Assembly (NCBI GenBank): GCA_014360395.1
Contig: JACIXM010000242.1
Span: 1-17,332 of the forward strand
Direction of reading: 5' to 3'
DNA: 17,332 nucleotides
Source of the DNA: Actinotalea sp.
GTDB taxonomy: Bacteria > Actinomycetota > Actinomycetes > Actinomycetales > Cellulomonadaceae
Part shown: positions 1 to 7,139 of the stretch, in pieces
How the letters are laid out: each line of letters starts with the position of its first letter
Numbering within the stretch: the stretch's first letter is position 1
Position numbers and translations under genes: made by a program
The notes under the pieces: generated by a model
Told to the model about the DNA's origin: nothing
Databases searched by the model: none
Seen by the model: only the letters and a program-made list of their open reading frames with translations

Positions 1-829
1 CCATGCGACCGACGTTGTCCCAGTCGGTGACGAGCGTGCCGGTGTACCCCCACTCGCCGCGCAGCACGTCGGACAGGAGCCACTGGTTGACCGTGATGGG
101 CACCCCGTCGACCGTCTGGTAGCCGAGCATGAACGTGCGGCAGCCCTCCCGGGCGACCCGCTCGAAGGGGGGCAGGAACCACGCGCGCAGCTTGCGGCGA
201 GACAGGTCCGCCTCGCTCGCGTCGCGGCCGCCCTGCGTCTCGGAGTAGCCGGCGAAGTGCTTGGCCGAGGCCAGGACGGCGGTCTCGTCGTCGAGCCCGC
301 CGCCCTGGTAGCCGCGCACCATCGCCGAGCCGAGCTCGCCGATGAGGAAGGGGTCCTCCCCGAACGTCTCGTCGACCCGCCCCCAGCGCAGGTCGCGAGC
401 GATGCACAGCACCGGGGAGAACGTCCAGTGGATCCCGGTCGCGGCCGCCTCGACGGCGGTCACGCGCGCCACCTGCTCGACGAGGCCGGCGTCCCAGGTG
501 GCGGCCATGCCCAGCTGGGTCGGGAAGATGGTCGCGCCCTCGAAGAACGAGTGGCCGTGGATGCAGTCCTCCGCGACGACCAGGGGGATGCGCAGCGGCG
601 TGCGCGCGACGAGCTCGTGCGCACGGACCAGCAGCTGCGGCGACGCGTGCAGGATCGAGCCGACATGACGCTCGAGGACCTGGCCCTCGAGGTCGTCGTG
701 CGCGCTGCCCTGCATCATCTGGCCGACCTTCTGCTCCACGGACATCCGGGAGATCAGGTCGGCGACGCGTTCGTCGACCGGCAGGGTGGGGTCGAGGTAG
801 CGGGCCGTGGCCAGGTCGGTGGCGCTCAC
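1..829 (-). CDS. GH3 family beta-glucosidase, N-terminal part (cut by window edge)
   Basis: Glycoside hydrolase family 3 enzyme, expected to release glucose (or a related sugar) from the non-reducing end of beta-linked oligosaccharides or glycosides. About 276 residues of the N-terminal TIM-barrel domain are visible; the C-terminal part runs off the window. Family landmarks seen are EDCIHG (87-92), RDLRWGRVDETFGEDPFL (145-162), KHFAGY (190-195) and LVTDWDNV (266-273), where Asp269 should be the nucleophile. The start is GTG, sharing GTGA with the stop of the permease gene upstream, with GAAGGA about 7 bases before it. The N-terminus has no signal peptide, so the enzyme is probably cytoplasmic and acts on what the ABC transporter imports. 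It is the sixth visible gene of the operon. Family is certain; the exact substrate (cello-, laminari-, gentio-oligosaccharide, xyloside or plant glycoside) cannot be read from the sequence. Confidence 0.93.
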   Translation of the reverse strand, partial: MSATDLATARYLDPTLPVDERVADLISRMSVEQKVGQMMQGSAHDDLEGQVLERHVGSILHASPQLLVRAHELVARTPLRIPLVVAEDCIHGHSFFEGATIFPTQLGMAATWDAGLVEQVARVTAVEAAATGIHWTFSPVLCIARDLRWGRVDETFGEDPFLIGELGSAMVRGYQGGGLDDETAVLASAKHFAGYSETQGGRDASEADLSRRKLRAWFLPPFERVAREGCRTFMLGYQTVDGVPITVNQWLLSDVLRGEWGYTGTLVTDWDNVGRM

Positions 830-1836
830 GCGTCGTCCTTCGTCGTGGTCCGGACGGCGGTGACGGCGTCGTTGACGTCCAGGCCCCGCTTCTTCATCGC
901 CCGGGCGCGCTCCCCGGCGGACCGCAGGCGGGGGTTGACGTACTCGTCGATCCCGAAGTTGATGAGCGACAGGGCCACGCCGATCGCGGCGATGCACAGG
1001 CCCGGCGGCAGGAACCACCACCACTGGTTCTGCCGGAACGCCCCCTGGGCGCTGGCCCAGTTGAGGATCGTCCCCCAGTTGTAGGTGTTCACCGGGATGA
1101 CGCCGATGTACGACAGCGTCGTCAGGGCGAGGATCGCCGCGGTCACCGTCCCGACGAAGCTCGCCGCGATGAGCGCCATGAGGTTCGGCAGCATCTCCAT
1201 GCCGATGATCCGCCGCAGCGGCTCGCCGTTGGCGCGCGCGGCCTGGACGAAGTCCCGGTTGCGCAGCGACATCGTCTGCGCGCGCAGCACCCGCGCGCCC
1301 CACGCCCACCCGGTCAGGCCCAGCACGGCCGCGATGACGATGAGCGGGGGGTCGTCGAACAGCGAGGCGACGATGATGATCAGCGGCAGCCCGGGGATGA
1401 CGAGGAAGACGTTCGTCAGCGCCGAGAGGCTCTCGCTGCGCCAGCCGCGCAGGTAACCCGCGATGACGCCGATGACGACCGCGATGACCGTCGCGATGAT
1501 CGCGGCGAGGAAGCCGACGACGATCACCCCGCGCGTGCCGTGGATGACCTGGCTCAGGACGTCCTCACCGAGGTGCGTCGTGCCGAGCCAGTGCTCCGCC
1601 GACGGCGGCTGGAAGCGCGCGGTGTTGTCGACCTGGGTCGGGGAGTAGGGCGCGAGCACGTCGGCGAAGGCCGCGACGAGGACGAAGAACCCGAGGATCA
1701 CCAGGCCGGTGATCGACTTGCGGTTGCGGAACATCGCGAACGCGGAGCCCAGGCGGGTCCGCACCGTCGTCGTCGGCCGCGGTACCCGCTGCGTGGTCGG
1801 GGCCGGCGCCGGCTGGGTGCGCAGGTCGGTGGTCAT
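826..1836 (-). CDS. ABC transporter permease, DppC/OppC type
   Basis: Inner-membrane permease of the peptide/nickel/opine-type ABC family (BPD_transp_1), 336 residues. After a proline- and threonine-rich cytoplasmic N-terminus comes a first membrane segment (about 43-63), then the OppC hallmark EHWLGTTHLGEDVLSQVIHG (81-100), then four to five more membrane segments. The ATPase-contact EAA loop is around 199-218 (ARANGEPLRRIIGMEMLPN). ATG start 3 bases after the stop of the DppB-like gene, with GGAGG about 9 bases before it; its stop overlaps the GTG of the GH3 gene. With the DppB-like subunit it should form the heterodimeric channel. Peptide-type ABC systems in Thermotoga and actinobacteria often carry oligosaccharides, and the adjoining glucosidase supports that here. 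The substrate is inferred from context only. Confidence 0.93.
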   Translation of the reverse strand: MTTDLRTQPAPAPTTQRVPRPTTTVRTRLGSAFAMFRNRKSITGLVILGFFVLVAAFADVLAPYSPTQVDNTARFQPPSAEHWLGTTHLGEDVLSQVIHGTRGVIVVGFLAAIIATVIAVVIGVIAGYLRGWRSESLSALTNVFLVIPGLPLIIIVASLFDDPPLIVIAAVLGLTGWAWGARVLRAQTMSLRNRDFVQAARANGEPLRRIIGMEMLPNLMALIAASFVGTVTAAILALTTLSYIGVIPVNTYNWGTILNWASAQGAFRQNQWWWFLPPGLCIAAIGVALSLINFGIDEYVNPRLRSAGERARAMKKRGLDVNDAVTAVRTTTKDDA

Positions 1837-1839
1837 GGC

Positions 1840-2913
1840 TCAGGCCTCCGTCTGGCGGGTGCGCGGGTCGAGGAACGCGTAGGCGACGTCGGCCAGGATG
1901 TTGGCGACGAGGACCGACAGCGTGATGACCAGGAAGACGCCCTGCATCAGCGCGTAGTCCTTGGCGTTGGTGGCGTCCAGGAGCAGCTTCCCGACGCCGG
2001 GGTAGCTGAAGACCATCTCCATGACGATCGTGCCGCCGACGATGAACCCGATCGACAGCGCGAAGCTCTGGATCTGCGGGAGCACCGCGTTGCGCGCGGC
2101 GTAGCGCCACAGCACCCGCCGGTTCGGCATGCCCTTGGCCTGCGCCACCATGACGTAGTCCTCGTCGAGCACCGTCAGCATCATGTTGCGCATGCCCAGC
2201 ATCCAGCCGCCGAGGGACGCGATGACGATGGTCGCCGCGGGCAGCGTGCCGTGGTGGATCACCTGGCCGATGAACTCCGCCGACCACTGCGGCGTCATCC
2301 CGACCCCGTAGGCCTTGCCGATGGGGAACCAGCCGAGGTTCACCGAGAACAGGGCGATCGCCAGCAGCCCCAGCCAGAAGTAGGGGATCGTGCTGAGGAA
2401 CGTGGTGACGGGGATGAGCCCGTCGAGCCGGCTGCCCCGGCGCCAGCCGACGACGGCGCCGCCGATGGTCCCGATCGCGAAGGAGACGACGGTCGCGAAG
2501 CCCACGAGCCCGACCGTCCACGGCAGCGCCTGGCTGATCACCTCGGTGACCGGGCGCAGGCCGTGCAGCAGCGAGACCCCGAGGTCCCCGCGCAGGAGCA
2601 GGGCCCAGTAGTCGACGTACTGCTGCAGCAGGGACTTGTCGGTGTCCAGGCCCAGCAGCGCGCGCAGCGCGTCGGCGGCCTCCGGGCTGACGTTGCGGTT
2701 GCGGGACAGGTACTGGTCGACCGCGTCGCCCTTCATCATGCGGGGCAGGAAGAAGTTGATGGTGATGGCGGCCCACAGCGTGAACAGGTAGAACGCGGCG
2801 CGGCCGGTGAGGAACCGCCACGGGACCCGGGAGTGGCCCTTCACGGCCGTGGTCGCCGTGGTGCCGACCTCGACGCCGTCCTGGACGGGGGGCTGGGGCT
2901 GGACGGCGGTCAC
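1840..2913 (-). CDS. ABC transporter permease, DppB/OppB type
   Basis: Second membrane subunit of the importer, 357 residues. A cytoplasmic N-terminus of about 35 residues is followed by a first membrane helix (about 38-56) and a periplasmic-side loop ending in the DppB-type stretch GDLGVSLLHGLRPV (109-122). Five further hydrophobic segments follow. The EAA coupling loop is at about 257-280 (AQAKGMPNRRVLWRYAARNA). The start is GTG, in a GTGA overlap with the stop of the ATPase gene before it, with GGAGG 6 bases upstream. This overlap indicates translational coupling within the operon. The variable loop at 65-100 is longer and more charged than in classical DppB, as is common for oligosaccharide-type members. 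Family assignment is firm; substrate is inferred. Confidence 0.93.
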   Translation of the reverse strand: MTAVQPQPPVQDGVEVGTTATTAVKGHSRVPWRFLTGRAAFYLFTLWAAITINFFLPRMMKGDAVDQYLSRNRNVSPEAADALRALLGLDTDKSLLQQYVDYWALLLRGDLGVSLLHGLRPVTEVISQALPWTVGLVGFATVVSFAIGTIGGAVVGWRRGSRLDGLIPVTTFLSTIPYFWLGLLAIALFSVNLGWFPIGKAYGVGMTPQWSAEFIGQVIHHGTLPAATIVIASLGGWMLGMRNMMLTVLDEDYVMVAQAKGMPNRRVLWRYAARNAVLPQIQSFALSIGFIVGGTIVMEMVFSYPGVGKLLLDATNAKDYALMQGVFLVITLSVLVANILADVAYAFLDPRTRQTEA

Positions 2914-3719
2914 AGGGCACCTCCGTGCGCGCCGGAGGCCGACGCGAAGTGCTTCTCGGGGTCGGGGGACGCCGCACGCAGCTGGCGGGTGTACGGGTCC
3001 TGCGGTCGCAGGATGACGTCGTCGGCGGGGCCGCTCTCCACGATCCGGCCCTGGTTGAGCACGATGATCTCGTCGCTGAAGTGCCGGGCGGTCGCCAGGT
3101 CGTGGGTGATGTAGAGGACGCCGAGACCCTCCTCGCGCCCGAGGTCGGCGAGCAGGTTGAGCACGCCGAGGCGGATGGAGACGTCGAGCATGGAGACCGG
3201 CTCGTCGGCGACGAGGAGGCGGGGCCGGGAGGCCAGCGCGCGGGCGATCGCGACGCGCTGACGCTGCCCGCCGGACAGCTCGTGCGGGCGGCGGTCGATG
3301 ACCGCGTCGGGCTCCAGGCGGACCCGCTCCAGGAGCCGGCGGACCTCGTCGTCCAGCCCGGCCTTGGGCACCACTGCGTCGAGGCGCAGCGGGCGCTCGA
3401 GGTGGTAGCGGATGGAGTGGTACGGGTTGAGCGACGCGAACGGGTCCTGGAAGACCATGCGCAGCTGCTGGCGGTAGGCCCGCAGCCCGGCGCCGTGGCG
3501 CGGGATGGGTTGCCCGTCGAGGCGGACCTGACCGCTCGTCGGCGTCTCGAGCTGGGTGAGGATCCTCGCGATCGTCGACTTGCCGCTGCCGGACTGGCCC
3601 ACCAGCCCGATCGTCTGCCCGGACCGCAGGGTGAAGGTCACGTCGTCGAGGGCCTTGATCTGGCCCGCGCCGCGCACCGAGTACGTCTTCGTGACGCGGT
3701 CGAACTCCAGGACCGTCAT
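2910..3719 (-). CDS. ABC transporter ATP-binding protein, DppF/OppF type
   Basis: One of two nucleotide-binding subunits of the importer, 269 residues. Walker A GQSGSGKST is at 41-49, the Q-loop VFQDPFASLNP at 89-99, the ABC signature LSGGQ at 148-152, and Walker B plus D-loop LLVADEPVSMLDVSIR at 168-183, with the catalytic Glu in ADEP. The H-loop lies in YITHDLATARHFSDEI. All motifs for ATP hydrolysis are intact. The ADEPVSMLDVSIR wording and the C-terminal PYTRQLRAA are typical of OppF/DppF rather than of sugar CUT1 ATPases. The ATG overlaps the stop of the first ATPase gene by 4 bases (ATGA), and its own stop overlaps the GTG of the DppB-like gene. It should pair with the upstream ATPase as an NBD heterodimer, so the system does not depend on a shared MsiK-type ATPase. 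Confidence 0.94.
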   Translation of the reverse strand: MTVLEFDRVTKTYSVRGAGQIKALDDVTFTLRSGQTIGLVGQSGSGKSTIARILTQLETPTSGQVRLDGQPIPRHGAGLRAYRQQLRMVFQDPFASLNPYHSIRYHLERPLRLDAVVPKAGLDDEVRRLLERVRLEPDAVIDRRPHELSGGQRQRVAIARALASRPRLLVADEPVSMLDVSIRLGVLNLLADLGREEGLGVLYITHDLATARHFSDEIIVLNQGRIVESGPADDVILRPQDPYTRQLRAASPDPEKHFASASGAHGGAL

Positions 3720-4540
3720 CGGACGACCACTCCTCTGTCTCCGGTCAGGCGGGGGAAGGACGACAGCAACGTCTTCGTGTACTCGTCCTGGGGGTTTGTC
3801 CAGATCCGCTCGGCGGTGTCGAGCTCGACGATCTCGCCGGCGCGCATGATCGCGATGCGGTCGCTGATCTCCAGCAGCAGCGGCAGGTCGTGGGTGATGA
3901 AGACGACCGTGAAGCCGAACTCGTGGCGCAGCTGGGAGATCTGCCGCAGGATCTCGCGCTGCACGAGGACGTCGAGCGCCGTCGTCGGCTCGTCCATGAC
4001 CATGAGCTGCGGACGCAGGGCGAGCGCCATGGCGATCATGACGCGCTGCCGCATGCCGCCGGACAGCTCGTGCGGGAAGGAGCGCAGACGCTGCCGGCCC
4101 ACCTTGACGATGTCGAGCAGCTCGGCGGCGGCCTCCCGGCGCTCGGCCCGCGACATCCCGGGCCGGTGGACCTCGAAGACGTCCTCCAGCTGCGCCCCGA
4201 TGGGCGCCACGGGGTTGAGCGCGTTCATCGCGCCCTGGAAGACCATCGAGATCTTGTCCCACCGGAACCGGCGCATCTGCTCGGCGTCGAGGCGGGCGAC
4301 ATCGACGTCCTCGCCCGAACGGTCGTGGAACACGACGGACCCGCCCGTGATGACGGCGGGCGCCTTGAGCAGCCGCTGGAGCCCGTAGGCCAGCGTGGTC
4401 TTGCCGCAGCCGCTCTCGCCGGCGAGCCCGAGGATCTCGCCGCGACGCAGCTCGAGGGTGACGTCCTTCACCGCCTCGACGGGGGGATCGACGTCGTACG
4501 TGACGGAGAAGTCGCGGACGGTCAGCAGCGCATCGCGCAT
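3716..4540 (-). CDS. ABC transporter ATP-binding protein, DppD/OppD type
   Basis: First nucleotide-binding subunit, 274 residues. Walker A GESGCGKTT is at 41-49, the Q-loop at MVFQGAMNALNPV (99-111), the signature LSGGM at 159-163, Walker B LMVMDEPTTALDV at 179-191, and the H-loop in FITHDLPLLLEI around His217. The Q-loop wording FQGAMNALNP is characteristic of oligosaccharide-type members of the peptide ABC family. I chose ATG 4540 (MRDALLTVRDFSVTY) because it matches the usual family N-terminus; an upstream in-frame ATG at 4597 would add 19 unlike residues and run into the hairpin region. No strong Shine-Dalgarno is seen. The stop overlaps the next ATPase gene by 4 bases. It is separated from the lipoprotein gene by a 76-base gap that holds a stable stem-loop. 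Confidence 0.93.
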   Translation of the reverse strand: MRDALLTVRDFSVTYDVDPPVEAVKDVTLELRRGEILGLAGESGCGKTTLAYGLQRLLKAPAVITGGSVVFHDRSGEDVDVARLDAEQMRRFRWDKISMVFQGAMNALNPVAPIGAQLEDVFEVHRPGMSRAERREAAAELLDIVKVGRQRLRSFPHELSGGMRQRVMIAMALALRPQLMVMDEPTTALDVLVQREILRQISQLRHEFGFTVVFITHDLPLLLEISDRIAIMRAGEIVELDTAERIWTNPQDEYTKTLLSSFPRLTGDRGVVVR

Positions 4541-4573
4541 CGTTGCGGTCTCGCTTTCGTGGGTCGTCGACGA

Positions 4574-4608
4574 CGGCGGGGCGGGCGCGCGCGGCACCCG
4601 CCCCGCCG
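4574..4608 (-). terminator. Stem-loop between lipoprotein and ATPase genes (attenuating terminator or mRNA-stabilising hairpin)
   Basis: A perfect 12-bp inverted repeat, CGGCGGGGCGGG at 4574-4585 and CCCGCCCCGCCG at 4597-4608, encloses an 11-base loop. It lies 8 bases past the stop of the solute-binding protein gene in the direction of transcription. There is no U tract, as usual in high-GC actinobacteria. Such intra-operon hairpins are known to leave the binding-protein mRNA more abundant than that of the membrane and ATPase subunits; that role here is inferred. Confidence 0.7.
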
Positions 4609-4616
4609 CGGACGGG

Positions 4617-6287
4617 TTACTCGACGGGCTCGAGGTTCACCAGGATCTGGACGATCCCCGGCTGCGTCGGGTCGGCGGAGGCGTACTGGTCCTCCTCCGT
4701 CGGCCACCCGACGTAGTTGCGGGTGTTGTACTCACCGAGCAGCGGGTGCGCGCCGAGCGGGATGGCGGGCACCTGCTCCGCGAAGGCCTGCTGCAGGACG
4801 GCCGAGGCGGCGGTCCGCTCGTCGTCGGACGACGCGGTCGCGTAGGTGTTCAGCGCGTCGGTGACCGCCGGGTCCTCGAAGCGGCCGAAGTTGAACTGCG
4901 CCCGGTCGTCGACGATCCAGCGCGGGTCCATCGTCGAGGTGTACAGGCCGTAGGCGTTCCCCGTGTCCTCGAGCCAGTGGATGATCGCCTGGAAGGTGCC
5001 CTCCTGGCGCGCGGCGTCCCAGCCCCCCCAGTCCGGCTGGTCGACGCGGACCTCGATGCCCAGCGCGGAGCCGAGCTCCTCGGCGATGAGCGCCTGCTGG
5101 GTGTTCCAGTCGCTCCACCCGGCGGGGACGGAGATCGAGAAGGAGACCCGCTCGCCGTCGGGGTCGACGAGGGCCTCGTCCTGCCAGGTGTAGCCGGCGT
5201 GGGTGAGGATCTGCCGTGCCTTGTCGACGTCGACCGAGTAGCTCTCGCCCTGGTACTCGGGCGCGATCTCGCTCTCGAGCACGCTGCCGAGACCGGTGAC
5301 GCTCCACACGGCCTCGCTCGCGCCCTCACGGGCGATGTCGACGTAGGCGTCGCGGTCGATCGTCCACGCGAGCGCCTGGCGCAGGGCGACGTCGTCGAAC
5401 GGCTTGGTCTGCAGGTTCATGAACAGCGTGCCGGCGCCCGTGGTGGGGGAGACCAGGAAGCGGTTGTCGTCGTCGGCGGCCAGGTAGCTGGCCTCGATCT
5501 GCGGGATGAACGCCTGTGCCCAGTCGGCCTCCCCGGAGACGAGGGCGGTCGTCAGGGCCGCGTTGTCGCCGTAGGAGACGTAGTGCAGCGTCGGGACCGC
5601 CAGCTCGCCGGCCCAGTAGTCGGGGTTCGCGGTGAGCGTGACCGACTCGGTGGACCAGCTGTCGAGCACGTACGGGCCCGTGCCGACGACCAGCCCGTCC
5701 TCGGTGAGCGGGTCGGTGTTGGGCTCGTCGAGGGTCTCCCAGATGTGCTTCGGCACGATCGGGGTGTGCAGCACGCGCGCCTGGGCGGTGAACTTCGAGT
5801 CGCCGAAGCGCAGCGTGATGGCGTCGCCGTCGACGGTCGCCCCCTCGTACTTCAGGCCCGCGGTGTCGGTCAGCCGGCCGTCGAGGTACTGGTCGAAGGT
5901 GTAGACGATGTCGTCGCCGGTGAACTCGGTGCCGTCGCTCCAGGTCACGCCGCTGCGCGGCACCACCGTGAGCTCGGTGTAGTCGTCGTTCCACTCCACC
6001 GACTCCGCCAGCCACGGGGTGGTGCCGAGGTCGCCCGTGGGGTTCACCAGCGCGAGCGGCTCGAAGATCACCTTGGCGTAGCCGTACTTCGAGGCGGACG
6101 AGTCCCCCAGGTACGGGTTGTGGGACTCGGTGGTGATCGCGCCGTCCGGCTTGGCGATCGTCAGGGCGGCGCCCGGTGCGGCGGCGGCGGCGTCGGTGTC
6201 GGATGACCCGCTCTGCCCCGACGAGCAGGCGCTGAGCACGAGCGCTGCCGCGACGCTCAGGGTGACGAGGGAGGCCCTAGGCCTCAT
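4617..6287 (-). CDS. ABC transporter solute-binding lipoprotein, family 5 (SBP_bac_5)
   Basis: Extracytoplasmic substrate-binding component of the importer, 556 residues, the usual size for the family. The N-terminus MRPRASLVTLSVAAALVLSAC is a lipoprotein signal peptide with lipobox LSAC, so Cys21 should be lipidated and the protein anchored outside the membrane. A Ser/Gly/Ala linker follows. The family 5 hallmark RSGVTWSDGTEFTGDDIVYT lies at about 111-130. I chose ATG 6287 because it has AAGGAG six bases upstream and begins exactly at the signal peptide; an in-frame start at 6395 would add 36 residues encoded by the promoter and operator. First gene of the operon, transcribed away from the TetR gene. 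Family 5 proteins bind peptides or oligosaccharides; the downstream GH3 enzyme suggests a beta-linked sugar. Confidence 0.94.
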   Translation of the reverse strand: MRPRASLVTLSVAAALVLSACSSGQSGSSDTDAAAAAPGAALTIAKPDGAITTESHNPYLGDSSASKYGYAKVIFEPLALVNPTGDLGTTPWLAESVEWNDDYTELTVVPRSGVTWSDGTEFTGDDIVYTFDQYLDGRLTDTAGLKYEGATVDGDAITLRFGDSKFTAQARVLHTPIVPKHIWETLDEPNTDPLTEDGLVVGTGPYVLDSWSTESVTLTANPDYWAGELAVPTLHYVSYGDNAALTTALVSGEADWAQAFIPQIEASYLAADDDNRFLVSPTTGAGTLFMNLQTKPFDDVALRQALAWTIDRDAYVDIAREGASEAVWSVTGLGSVLESEIAPEYQGESYSVDVDKARQILTHAGYTWQDEALVDPDGERVSFSISVPAGWSDWNTQQALIAEELGSALGIEVRVDQPDWGGWDAARQEGTFQAIIHWLEDTGNAYGLYTSTMDPRWIVDDRAQFNFGRFEDPAVTDALNTYATASSDDERTAASAVLQQAFAEQVPAIPLGAHPLLGEYNTRNYVGWPTEEDQYASADPTQPGIVQILVNLEPVE

Positions 6288-6364
6288 TGCTTCTCCTTCG
6301 ATGTGCGGGGCTGCCGTGCGGCCGCGAACCCCTGGGGCGCTCTCCACGATGAGGGTGCGGCGTG

Positions 6365-6395
6365 AACTTACCGACAAGTCAGTAAGTATTGTCAA
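6365..6395 (-). promoter_or_regulatory. Predicted promoter of the ABC/GH3 operon
   Basis: Read on the minus strand, a perfect TTGACA (6395-6390) is followed 19 bases later by TAAGTT (6370-6365), a weak TAnnnT -10. The stretch is strikingly AT-richer than its surroundings. Transcription would start near 6358, leaving a leader of about 70 bases before the ATG at 6287. The -35 is convincing; the -10 register is uncertain because the spacing is long. Confidence 0.6.
6366..6387. promoter_or_regulatory. Palindromic operator, probable TetR-family binding site
   Basis: A 22-bp imperfect palindrome with outer arms ACTTAC and GTAAGT and inner GAC and GTC triplets; 18 of 22 positions are self-complementary. 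Length and arms are typical of TetR-family operators. It lies between the TetR gene and the divergent operon, between the -35 and -10 of the operon promoter and about 80 bases before the TetR start. Bound repressor would block the operon and possibly its own gene. Confidence 0.8.
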
Positions 6396-6463
6396 GAGGC
6401 GCTACTCTGTGGACGCCGGTCGGGCCCCGACCGTGGTTGCCTTCCGAGGAGGGGAGAGCCGAG

Positions 6464-7108
6464 GTGGCACGCCGCCCGGTCGGGTCACGGCCCGCGACGC
6501 TCGCGCGACGCCGCGACATCCTCGACGCCGCCGTCGAGGTCTTCGGCAAGCGCGGCTACGCCAGCGGCAGCCTCCACGAGATCGCCGACCGGGTCGGCAT
6601 GACCCACGCCGGCGTGCTGCACCACTTCGGCTCCAAGCACCAGCTCCTGCTCGACGTCCTCGCCCACCAGGACCGGATGGACGTCGCGGAGCTCGAGGGT
6701 CAGCACATCCCCGACGGCATCGGGCTGTTCCGCCACCTCGTGCGGACGGCGGTGCGGAACGCTCAGCGCGCCGGGATCGTCCAGGCGTTCACCGTGCTCT
6801 CGGCCGAGGCCACGACCGAGGGGCACCCCGGCCAGCTGTACTTCCAGGAGCGCTACGTCACGCTGCGCCGCGAGCTCGCCGACGCCTTCCGCGTCGTGTG
6901 CGCCGAGCACGGCGTGACCGAGCCGGCGACGATCGACGACGGCGCGGCGGCCGTCCTCGCCGTCATGGACGGGCTGCAGGTCCAGTGGCTGCTGGCGCCG
7001 GACGCCGTCGACCTCGCCCGGGCGTCGGCGTTCGCGATCGAGGCGATCGTCCGCGCCGTCGTCGGCGTCGACGTGCGCGTGCTGGAGGGCGAGGCCGCAG
7101 CCTCCTGA
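6464..7108 (+). CDS. TetR/AcrR family transcriptional regulator
   Basis: DNA-binding repressor of 214 residues. The N-terminal TetR domain has RRRDILDAAVEVFGKRGYAS (15-34), then a helix-turn-helix with LHEIADRVGMTHAGVLHHFGSKHQLL (about 37-62). The C-terminal half is the variable helical ligand-binding domain and gives no ligand by inspection. I chose GTG 6464 because GGAGGGGAG lies just upstream and the protein then begins a few residues before the TetR domain, as usual; an in-frame TTG at 6389 overlaps the operator region and lacks a ribosome site. It is divergent from the ABC/GH3 operon and shares the intergenic region holding the 22-bp palindrome. The likely role is local repression relieved by an imported or hydrolysed sugar. 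LacI-type regulators are the more usual choice for such loci. Confidence 0.93.
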   Translation: MARRPVGSRPATLARRRDILDAAVEVFGKRGYASGSLHEIADRVGMTHAGVLHHFGSKHQLLLDVLAHQDRMDVAELEGQHIPDGIGLFRHLVRTAVRNAQRAGIVQAFTVLSAEATTEGHPGQLYFQERYVTLRRELADAFRVVCAEHGVTEPATIDDGAAAVLAVMDGLQVQWLLAPDAVDLARASAFAIEAIVRAVVGVDVRVLEGEAAAS

Positions 7109-7139
7109 GGGACGGGGGGCCGGGCCTCAGAGGAGGCTG
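7098..7139. terminator. Bidirectional terminator hairpin between TetR and BASS genes
   Basis: CAGCCTCCT (7098-7106) plus GAGG (7107-7110) pair with CCTC (7125-7128) and AGGAGGCTG (7131-7139): 13 bp with a two-base bulge and a 14-base loop containing a G run. Both arms use the last codons and stop codons of the two convergent genes, so one structure can serve both strands. Confidence 0.65.

Noticed and set aside
257..1084. A plus-strand open frame of 275 codons at the left edge.
   Set aside because: It is antisense to the GH3 glucosidase, whose conserved motifs are unmistakable on the minus strand.
1540..3114. Long plus-strand open frames opposite the ABC permease and ATPase genes (also at 4395-6206 and 2925-4388).
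   Set aside because: They are antisense to intact conserved transporter genes and have no recognisable domain; they mirror the codon pattern of the real genes.
6288..6395. Extended N-terminus of 36 residues for the solute-binding protein.
   Set aside because: It would place coding sequence over the promoter and operator and bury the lipoprotein signal peptide; ATG 6287 has a good ribosome site.
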